Part shown: piece after piece, positions 11,658 to 18,167 of the stretch
Position numbering within the stretch: position 1 is the stretch's first letter
How the letters are laid out: each line of letters begins with the position of its first letter
NCBI RefSeq assembly: GCF_001429185.1
Contig: NZ_LMIW01000001.1
Location: 481,641-545,640 of the forward strand
Origin: Terrabacter sp. Root85
Lineage (GTDB): Bacteria > Actinomycetota > Actinomycetes > Actinomycetales > Dermatophilaceae
DNA length: 64,000 bases
Reading direction: 5' to 3'
Position numbers and translations under genes: made by a program
The notes under the pieces: generated by a model
The model's database searches: none
What the model saw: the letters and a program-made list of their open reading frames with translations, nothing else
Told to the model about the DNA's origin: nothing

Positions 11658-11726
11658 GCGCGCTCCTTCGGGCGATGCTGACGGTGCGGCTGGTGACGTC
11701 CGAGCGTCCATGTCCGCGACAGGCCG

Positions 11727-11771
11727 ATGGTGCCGCGATCTGGACAGGGCGTCAAGTGATGATTAACGTTA
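11727..11771 (-). promoter_or_regulatory. Promoter and palindrome upstream of the SDR gene
   Basis: On the minus strand, TTGACG (plus-strand CGTCAA at 11750-11755) and CACCAT (11727-11732) make a -35/-10 pair with a 17-base spacer. Just upstream, TAACGTTA (11764-11771) is a perfect 8-base palindrome. The core TTAACG reappears in the promoter of the ABC importer at 15898-15903, which hints at a shared regulator. Confidence 0.45.
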
Positions 11772-11846
11772 CCTCGAAACAGCTCGCCTGCGTCTGCCCT
11801 CGACCGTTCCACCCCGACCACATCCCGGCTCCCGAGGAGGACCCCC

Positions 11847-11966
11847 ATGGCTGGACGCATCCTCACCCGGACCTACGCCGCGCCCACCCTCTCGCGCCAC
11901 GTCAGGCCCGGCACGTGCCGCCGCGGCGAGCCGGTCCCGAGTCGTGACGCGACGGTGCCCGAGTGA
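11847..11966 (+). CDS. Possible 39-residue small ORF or leader
   Basis: It starts with ATG six bases after an excellent GAGGAGG (11834-11840) and encodes MAGRILTRTYAAPTLSRH followed by a basic, Arg-rich tail. Its stop overlaps GTG at 11963 in the GTGA manner, which would couple it to a longer form of the XRE-cupin regulator. I recognise no family. The ribosome site is the main support; it may be a leader peptide, a small protein or chance. The rest of the 389-base gap between the SDR gene and the regulator holds promoter elements only. Confidence 0.35.
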   Translation: MAGRILTRTYAAPTLSRHVRPGTCRRGEPVPSRDATVPE

Positions 11967-12046
11967 GCGCCCGGCGGATCGGGCAGGACGGGTCGCCTCG
12001 CGCTACTGTCGGGGAAAACCGACGCCAGCACAGAGGTGAGCCGAGA

Positions 12047-12754
12047 GTGGTCGAGCAGGTCGAGAACCTCGGTGGCCGCCTCCGCAAGGTGCGGCTCGCC
12101 ACCGGGATGTCCCTTCGCGAGGTGTCCCGACAGCTGGGGGTCTCGCCCTCCTTCGTGTCCCAGCTCGAGAACGGCAAGTCGCAGCCGTCGGTGGCCACCC
12201 TCTACTCCTTGGCCCAGCTGCTGGGCGTGTCGATCGACGAGCTCTTCGCCGTGGACGGCGGCGCTCCGATCCCACCCTCGGGCACGGGTGACGACGCCGG
12301 CGGCACCGAGACCCTGGCCGCCGCCTCGCGTCCGGCGAACGCGGAGGGCCTCCCGAGCAGGTCGGAGATCAGCTCCCCTGTCGACGCCGTTCCCCGCACC
12401 GGTCGTGCCGAGCGCGTCTCCGTCACCAGGTCCGGCGGCCGATCCCGCCTCGAGATGGACACCGGCGTCGTGTGGGAACGCTTGGCCGACAACACCGGCG
12501 GGGACCTCGACTTCATCGAGATCGTGTATCCCCCGCACAGCAACTCGACCAACGACGGCCGGATGCTGCAGCACGCCGGCGCCGAGTTCGGATACCTCCT
12601 CGAGGGCGAGCTCGAGATCACGGTGGGCTTCGACGTCTTCACCCTGCATGCGGGGGAGGCCCTCGGCTTCGACTCCTCCCAGCCCCACCTCTTCCGCAAC
12701 CTGCATTCACAGCCGGCCCGCGGGATCTGGTTCGTGGTCCACCCCACGTCCTGA
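12047..12754 (+). CDS. XRE-family HTH regulator with C-terminal cupin sensor domain
   Basis: A 235-residue regulator. Residues about 8-65 form a Cro/C1-type HTH (LRKVRLATGMSLREVSRQLG, SPSFVSQLENGKSQPSV). A variable linker follows, and residues about 160-230 form a cupin_2 barrel (HAGAEFGYLLEGELEITVG, GFDSSQPHLFRN). Such XRE-cupin proteins commonly sense the substrate of the adjacent pathway (sugars, amines, phosphonates). The GTG was chosen because GAGGTGAG lies seven bases upstream and a TACTGT -10 element is at 12004-12009. A longer form from 11963 is possible. It heads the catabolic cluster and is its likely regulator. Confidence 0.85.
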   Translation: MVEQVENLGGRLRKVRLATGMSLREVSRQLGVSPSFVSQLENGKSQPSVATLYSLAQLLGVSIDELFAVDGGAPIPPSGTGDDAGGTETLAAASRPANAEGLPSRSEISSPVDAVPRTGRAERVSVTRSGGRSRLEMDTGVVWERLADNTGGDLDFIEIVYPPHSNSTNDGRMLQHAGAEFGYLLEGELEITVGFDVFTLHAGEALGFDSSQPHLFRNLHSQPARGIWFVVHPTS

Positions 12755-12766
12755 CCGCCGTACTGC

Positions 12767-12839
12767 TTGACAGGTCGTCGCCGAGCGTTCACTCTGACTG
12801 AACTCCCGTCGTTCCACCTGTTCAGCGGTTTGCACCGCT
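12767..12839 (+). promoter_or_regulatory. Promoter and inverted repeats upstream of the dehydrogenase operon
   Basis: TTGACA (12767-12772) is followed after 17 bases by CACTCT (12790-12795), a weak -10. Downstream lie GAAC-N7-GTTC and a perfect AGCGGT-TTGC-ACCGCT repeat (12824-12839), 25 bases before the first dehydrogenase gene. These sit where an operator for the adjacent XRE-cupin protein would be expected. Confidence 0.5.
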
Positions 12840-12864
12840 CCGAGCCATCTGCCGAGGACGTCAT

Positions 12865-13845
12865 ATGCGCGCGTTGCAGTTCACCGGGCCCGACCAGTTC
12901 CACCTCAACGAGGTCCCCGTCCCCGAGCCGGGCCCGGACGAGGTGCTCGTCGCCAGTCGGAGCGTCGGGATCTGCCACTCCGACATCGAGCTGCTCGCCG
13001 GCCGCTACATCATCCCCTTCGCCTACCCGGTGATCCCCGGCCACGAGTGGTCCGGCGAAGTCGTCCGCGTGGGCCGGGATGTCAAGGGTCTCGGCGTCGG
13101 CGACCGGGTCGTCGGCGAGTGCGTCATCGGTGACGACCACTTCGGCTTCAGCATCAGCGGTGCCGCCGCCGAGTTCTTCCTGGCCAAGGAGGCCTGGCTC
13201 CACCGCCTTCCCGACAACCTGTCGTGGACCCAGGGCGCCCTGGTCGAGCCGTTCAGCTGCGGCTACTACGCGACGGTCCGCGCCGACAACCTCGACGCGA
13301 GCGACACGGTTCTCGTGCTCGGGACCGGTCCGATCGGGCTCGGCGTCGTGGCTGCGTCGGTGGGCCGAGGTGCGAAGGTCGTCGTGGCCGAGCCCTCAGC
13401 GGACCGGGGGGAGCTCGCTATGCGGCTCGGTGCCGACGAGGTGCTCGACCCCACTGCCGAGGGCTTCGAAGACGCGGTGCAGGAGGCCACCGACGGAGAC
13501 GGGGCCTCCGTCGTCTTCGAGGCGAGCGGCAAGCCGGCGGCGATGGCGACGGCGCTCGAGGTCGCTGCGTTCCGCGCCCGGATCGTCTACATCGGCATCG
13601 ACGTGGGCGGCTCCGCCCCTGCGAAGCTCGGGCTGTTCCAGTCCAAGGAGCTTCAGGCCCGCGGCATCATCGGCTCCCCCGGCGTCTGGCCGCAGACCCT
13701 GCGCTTCCTGTCCCGCAGCGGGGTGGACCTCAGCCCACTCGTCACCTCCAGCCACGATCTGGCGGAATCCGAGAAGGCGATCACCGCCGTTCTGGAGGAC
13801 CGGTCCCAGGTCAAGGTCCACATCACCTCGTCCGCCCGGCTCTGA
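12865..13845 (+). CDS. Medium-chain (MDR) alcohol/polyol dehydrogenase 1
   Basis: A 326-residue MDR. The catalytic zinc site is present (GICHSDIELL and GHEWSGEVVRVG) and the Rossmann motif is VLGTGPIGLGVVA. The lobe with four structural-zinc cysteines is absent, shortening the protein by about 20 residues compared with typical zinc alcohol dehydrogenases. It would oxidise an alcohol or polyol with NAD(P). GAGGA precedes the ATG. First of three MDR genes in the cluster; MDR 2 follows after 14 bases. Confidence 0.85.
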   Translation: MRALQFTGPDQFHLNEVPVPEPGPDEVLVASRSVGICHSDIELLAGRYIIPFAYPVIPGHEWSGEVVRVGRDVKGLGVGDRVVGECVIGDDHFGFSISGAAAEFFLAKEAWLHRLPDNLSWTQGALVEPFSCGYYATVRADNLDASDTVLVLGTGPIGLGVVAASVGRGAKVVVAEPSADRGELAMRLGADEVLDPTAEGFEDAVQEATDGDGASVVFEASGKPAAMATALEVAAFRARIVYIGIDVGGSAPAKLGLFQSKELQARGIIGSPGVWPQTLRFLSRSGVDLSPLVTSSHDLAESEKAITAVLEDRSQVKVHITSSARL

Positions 13846-13859
13846 CGGGTAGGGGACCG

Positions 13860-14930
13860 ATGATGCGCGCAGGAGTGCTCCACGGTCGCTTGGACCTTCG
13901 GGTCGAGGACCGACCAGAGCCACGACCCCGCGAGGGTGAGGTCCTCATCCAGGTCGCTCTCAACGGCCTGTGCGGTACCGACGCCACCGAGTACGCGAAG
14001 GGACCGATGATGGTCCCGCTCACGGACCGACACACCGGCAGCGGCCACGTGGGGCCCACCGTGCTCGGCCACGAGTTCATCGGGACCGTCGTCGCCGCCG
14101 GCCCGGACGCAGGGGACGGGGGCGGCAGACGCTGGACCGGCCGACGGGTGGCCTGCGGCGCGGGAGTCTCGTGCGGCTCCTGTCGGTGGTGCGCGGCCGG
14201 TCGCACCAACCTGTGCGAGCGCTACTACACGCTCGGACTGTCGACCCACGGTGGACTCGCCGAGCTCGTCGTCGCTCCCGTCAGCACCCTGGTCACCATC
14301 CCGGACGGGTGCGACGACACCGAAGCGGCGCTCGCACAACCCTTCGCGGTCGGCCTGCACGCCATCGACCGCGCCGGGATCGCTGACGGGGACGACGTCG
14401 TCGTGCTCGGCGCCGGCGCGATCGGCTCCTTCGTCCTGGCCGGGCTGCGTGGCCACCGGGGCACGGTCACCGTGGTGGACGTCGACCCCGACCGCCTCGA
14501 CGTGGCGCGACGACTCGGTGCGACGAGCACCGTCGCGGTGAGCCGCGAGACGACGCTCGAGGAGCTACGGGACCTCGTTCCCCGACAGCCCCACGTCGTC
14601 ATCGAGAGCTCGGGCGCGCCCGGCGCCGCGGCCCGCGCGCTGTCGCTCTGCGCGCGAGGAGGGCGGACGCTGCTGGTGGGCCTCGTCAAGGCCCCGCAGG
14701 AGCTCGGCCTCGCGGACATCGTGCTGCGTGAGGTCGACATCGCGACCACCGTCGCCCACATCTGCGCCACGGACATCCCCCGTGCCCTCGCGCTGCTCGA
14801 GAGCAGTCCGCTGGCGGGCGTCATCGGCACCACGACGGTGCCCCTCGACCATGTCGTCGCTCGTGGTCTCGACCCGATCGTGGCCGGGTCCGCGGGCGGC
14901 AAGATCCTGGTGGACCCTCGCCGTGGCTGA
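13860..14930 (+). CDS. MDR zinc-dependent alcohol/polyol dehydrogenase 2
   Basis: A 356-residue MDR with both zinc sites: GLCGTDATEY and GHEFIGTVVAAG for catalytic zinc, and GVSCGSCRWCAAGRTNLC for the structural zinc. The cofactor fold is VVVLGAGAIGSFVLAG. It resembles threonine/butanediol/sorbitol dehydrogenases. Two adjacent ATG codons (13860, 13863) follow an AGGGG site. The stop overlaps the GTG of the next gene, indicating translational coupling with the beta-hydroxyacid dehydrogenase. Confidence 0.85.
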   Translation: MMRAGVLHGRLDLRVEDRPEPRPREGEVLIQVALNGLCGTDATEYAKGPMMVPLTDRHTGSGHVGPTVLGHEFIGTVVAAGPDAGDGGGRRWTGRRVACGAGVSCGSCRWCAAGRTNLCERYYTLGLSTHGGLAELVVAPVSTLVTIPDGCDDTEAALAQPFAVGLHAIDRAGIADGDDVVVLGAGAIGSFVLAGLRGHRGTVTVVDVDPDRLDVARRLGATSTVAVSRETTLEELRDLVPRQPHVVIESSGAPGAAARALSLCARGGRTLLVGLVKAPQELGLADIVLREVDIATTVAHICATDIPRALALLESSPLAGVIGTTTVPLDHVVARGLDPIVAGSAGGKILVDPRRG

Positions 14931-15810
14931 CGTCGCGATCCTGGGCACCGGCCGCATGGGGTCGGCGATGGCGCGACGCGTGGGCGCCGCAGGGCACCGG
15001 GTGCGGGTGTGGAACCGCACGCTGTCATCCGCCCAGGCCCTGGTGGACTCGCAGACACACGGCGAGCTCGTCCTGGCCACGACCCCCTCGGCGGCCGTGA
15101 CGGACGCGGACGTCGTGCTGACGATGCTCGCGGACGGCGACGTGACCACGTCGCTGCTGCTCTCGGAGGCCGTGCTGAGCGCCCTGCCCACCCACTGCCT
15201 CGTCATCGACCTGGGGACGAGCGGAGTGGCGGCGGCAACGCGTCTGGGTCGCCGGCTCACCGAGGCAGGACATCGCTTCGTCGACGCTCCCGTGTCGGGG
15301 AGCGTGCCCGCCGTCACCGCCGGCACCTTGCTCGTCATGGCGTCCGGGCGGCCCGACGACGTCATCGCCGCCCGGGGGGTCCTCGAGTCCTTCGCGGCCG
15401 AGGTGCTCCGGGTGGGTGACGTCGGCGCAGGCCAGGCGATGAAGCTCGCGGTCAACCTCGTGGTCCACGACCTCAACGCGGCCCTCGCAGAGGCCCTCGT
15501 CCTCGCGGAGCGGTCCGGAGTCACTCGGACCGAGGCCTACGACGTGCTCGAACGCAGTGTCGTCGGGGCTCCCTTCGTCCACTACAAGCGCCCGGCTTTC
15601 CTCGACCCGCAGACGCCGATCGCGATGAGCCTGGAGCTCGTCGCCAAGGACCTGCGCCTGATCACCGAGCAGGGCAGGACGACCGGCGCGGCGCTGCCGG
15701 TGACAGAGCAGACGCTGCAGCGCGTGCAGGGCGCCGTCGACGCCGGGTGGGGCTCGCGAGACATGGCCGACCTGAGTCGTATCCAGTCCGCAGGGGACCC
15801 ACGCGAGTAG
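14923..15810 (+). CDS. NAD(P)-dependent beta-hydroxyacid dehydrogenase (HIBADH family)
   Basis: A 295-residue protein of the 3-hydroxyisobutyrate/tartronate-semialdehyde/6-phosphogluconate dehydrogenase family. VAILGTGRMGSAMARRV is the nucleotide-binding start, VDAPVSGSVPAVTAGTL is the substrate-binding signature, and GQAMKLAVNLV carries the catalytic Lys. In sugar-acid and polyol pathways these enzymes reduce or oxidise short semialdehydes. GTG start, overlapping the preceding gene by eight bases. Confidence 0.85.
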   Translation: MADVAILGTGRMGSAMARRVGAAGHRVRVWNRTLSSAQALVDSQTHGELVLATTPSAAVTDADVVLTMLADGDVTTSLLLSEAVLSALPTHCLVIDLGTSGVAAATRLGRRLTEAGHRFVDAPVSGSVPAVTAGTLLVMASGRPDDVIAARGVLESFAAEVLRVGDVGAGQAMKLAVNLVVHDLNAALAEALVLAERSGVTRTEAYDVLERSVVGAPFVHYKRPAFLDPQTPIAMSLELVAKDLRLITEQGRTTGAALPVTEQTLQRVQGAVDAGWGSRDMADLSRIQSAGDPRE

Positions 15811-15894
15811 GCGTTTCGCCCGCTTCGCGGGTGTCCGTCCCCGAGGCGCGCATCACGGTCTTGTCTCGTTGACAAAGACCCGAGCGTGAACCTC

Positions 15895-15923
15895 TTGTTA
15901 ACGCCAAATGCTCTATGTACAGT
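15895..15923 (+). promoter_or_regulatory. Promoter of the ABC importer part of the cluster
   Basis: TTGTTA (15895-15900) and TACAGT (15918-15923) are separated by exactly 17 bases, about 70 bases before the permease ATG. The -35 runs into GTTAAC (15897-15902), a palindrome sharing TTAACG with the SDR promoter at 11764. A second TTGACA lies at 15869-15874. The cluster may therefore have two transcription units in the same direction. Confidence 0.55.
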
Positions 15924-15994
15924 CTCACCCAACACCTTGGTCGCCCGTGATCCGGACGGTCAGCATCGAAACCCTCAGTGTCGAGGAGTGGGTC

Positions 15995-17005
15995 ATGGAT
16001 CCGAAGAACGAGACGGTCAGCCCGTCGCGCCGCACCCCCCGGGGCCTCTCGCGTGGACTGCTGACCGTGGTCGCGGCGTTGGCCCTTCTCGTCATCGCCG
16101 GCTTCATCTTCGCCCCGAGCAGTGTCAGCTCCGGTGCGGTCCAGAGCATGCTGCCGTTCGCAGCCGTGCTCGCCATCGTCGCCCTCGGGCAGACCCTCGT
16201 CGTCATGCAGGGCGGCATCGACCTGTCGGTCGCAGGCTCGGTGTCACTCGTCATCGTCATCGTGACCCACCAGGCCTATGGCGACGACTCCAAGGTGCTC
16301 CCGGCGGCCCTGCTCGCGCTGGGGGTCTCGCTCCTCACCGGGCTCGGCAACGGCCTGCTCATCGGACGCCTCGGCCTCAACCCCATCGTCGCCACCCTGG
16401 GCACCAACGCGCTGCTCTACGCCGCGGTGCTGGCCGTGTCCGGGGGGACCCCCCGCCAGACCACCGACCTGCTCGCCCGGCTCGCCGGTGACAGCACTCT
16501 CGGGATCCCACACGCGGTCCTCGTCGCCGTGCTCGCGACCGCCGTCGTCACGGTGGTCGTCAAGAAGACGGCGTCGGGACGTCGCTTCGAGGCGGTCGGG
16601 GCCAACGGCTCGGCGGCGTGGGCTGCTGGTCTGCGCGTGCAGGGCTTCAAGGCCGGCGGCTACGTCTTCGCGCAGGTCTTCTACTGGCTGGGCGCCCTGC
16701 TCCTGGCCGGCATCCTCAACAAGCCCACGGCATACCAGGGCGACAGCTACCTGCTGGCCTCGGTGGCAGCGGTCGTCCTCGGAGGCACCTCCCTGCTCGG
16801 CGGTCGGGGCAACCTCGTCGCCACAGCCGTCGCGGCGCTCTTCCTGATCCAGCTGGACCAGTTCGTGCTGGCCCTCGGCTTCGACTTCGCGGGCAAGACG
16901 CTCGTGCAGTCGGCCGCGTTCGCGATCGGTGTCGCGCTCTACACCATCAACTGGTCGCGGCTGCGACGGCGATCCCAACGTCCAGCCAGCACCGTCCCGG
17001 CCTGA
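15995..17005 (+). CDS. ABC importer permease, ribose/xylose type (RbsC-like)
   Basis: A 336-residue membrane permease of the BPD_transp_2 family with about eight to ten hydrophobic segments. VALGQTLVVMQGGIDLSVAG and VVLGGTSLLGGRGN are family hallmarks. It would form one half of the channel; the second permease is fused to the ATPase two genes later. GAGGAG sits six bases before the ATG. This kind of importer usually carries pentoses, polyols, autoinducer-2 or similar small polar molecules. Confidence 0.9.
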   Translation: MDPKNETVSPSRRTPRGLSRGLLTVVAALALLVIAGFIFAPSSVSSGAVQSMLPFAAVLAIVALGQTLVVMQGGIDLSVAGSVSLVIVIVTHQAYGDDSKVLPAALLALGVSLLTGLGNGLLIGRLGLNPIVATLGTNALLYAAVLAVSGGTPRQTTDLLARLAGDSTLGIPHAVLVAVLATAVVTVVVKKTASGRRFEAVGANGSAAWAAGLRVQGFKAGGYVFAQVFYWLGALLLAGILNKPTAYQGDSYLLASVAAVVLGGTSLLGGRGNLVATAVAALFLIQLDQFVLALGFDFAGKTLVQSAAFAIGVALYTINWSRLRRRSQRPASTVPA

Positions 17006-17060
17006 CCCCTCTTGCTTCATCCCTCACCCGGCTCATGACCATCAGAAAGGTCGATCCGCA

Positions 17061-18167
17061 ATGTCCCGACCCAACACAGCCATCCGCGTCCTCGCAGTGT
17101 CGAGCGTCGCCGCCCTGGCACTCGCAGCCTGTGGCAGCTCGTCCGACGGCGCCTCTCCCGCCGCCAGCGGAGGCAGCACCGTCTCGGGCGCGCCATCCTG
17201 GTGCGGCTCCAAGCAGATCACCCTGGGCCTGACCGACGGGTTCGGCGGCAACAGCTGGCGTCTCGTCACGACGGCCTCCGCCAAGGACGAGATCGCCAAG
17301 TGCCCGAGCGTCACGAGCTTCACCTACGCCGACGGTCAGGGCGACACCCAGAAGGCCATCTCCGACATCCAGGGCCTGGTCGCCAAGGGAGTCAACGCGC
17401 TCGTCGTGTTCCCGGACGCCGGCAACGCCATGCTCCCTGCTCTGCAGAGCGCCAAGGAGGCCGGCGTCACCACGGTGCCCTACCGGGTCAACCCGGGCGG
17501 CGCCGACGGCAAGGACTACGACGTCTGGGTGGGAGCCGACTTCGTCACCGACGGCAAGAACTGGGCCGACTGGCTCACCAAGACCCTGCCGAGCGGGGGC
17601 AACATCCTCTTCCTGTCCGGCCCCGCAGGCAACAGCCAGGGCCTCGACGAGCTCAAGGGCATGAAGGAGGTCCTCGACCCGGGGAAGTACACCTTCATCG
17701 GGCAGGCGCCGTTCGAGGTCACCAACTGGGATCCCGCCAAGACCCAGCAGGTCCTGAGTGCCGCCATCGCGAAGTACCCGAAGATCGACGCGATCGTGTC
17801 CGACTTCGGACCGTCCCTCGTCGGTGCTCTGCCGGAGTTCGAGAAGAGCGGGCGCTCCATCCCTGCCCTGGCGACGTCGGACGGCAACGTCCTCTCGTGC
17901 TTCTACGAGGCGCACAAGGCACAGAACCCGGACTTCAAGCTCTTCACCGTGGCCACGGGCAACGACAACGCCCGACTGGCGGTCCAGTGGGCCGTCGCCC
18001 TCGCGACCGGTGGCACCCCGCCCGCGTCGAAGCAGTTCAAGGCTCCCGCCTTCGAGGACTCGGTCGGCGGCAAGCCCAGCCCGGTGACGTGCAAGAAGGA
18101 CCTTCCCGGTGACATCTACCTGTCCGCCCAGATGGCCGGACAGGACCAGGCGAAGCTGCTCAAGTGA
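17061..18167 (+). CDS. Sugar-type ABC transporter substrate-binding lipoprotein
   Basis: A 368-residue periplasmic-binding-like protein (Peripla_BP_4 type). The signal peptide ends in the lipobox ALAACGSS, so Cys is the expected lipidated N-terminus of the mature protein. It has two Rossmann-like lobes, with the phrase VAKGVNALVVFPDAGNAM characteristic of ribose-binding-protein relatives. It is the ligand-capturing component of the importer. AGAAAGG lies ten bases upstream of the ATG, and the stop overlaps the GTG of the ATPase/permease gene. Confidence 0.9.
   Translation: MSRPNTAIRVLAVSSVAALALAACGSSSDGASPAASGGSTVSGAPSWCGSKQITLGLTDGFGGNSWRLVTTASAKDEIAKCPSVTSFTYADGQGDTQKAISDIQGLVAKGVNALVVFPDAGNAMLPALQSAKEAGVTTVPYRVNPGGADGKDYDVWVGADFVTDGKNWADWLTKTLPSGGNILFLSGPAGNSQGLDELKGMKEVLDPGKYTFIGQAPFEVTNWDPAKTQQVLSAAIAKYPKIDAIVSDFGPSLVGALPEFEKSGRSIPALATSDGNVLSCFYEAHKAQNPDFKLFTVATGNDNARLAVQWAVALATGGTPPASKQFKAPAFEDSVGGKPSPVTCKKDLPGDIYLSAQMAGQDQAKLLK

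Noticed and set aside
11963-12046. Extended start of the XRE-cupin regulator
   Set aside because: The added 28 residues look like translated noncoding DNA, and a -10 element lies inside them; the shorter start has a strong ribosome site. Kept as an alternative only.
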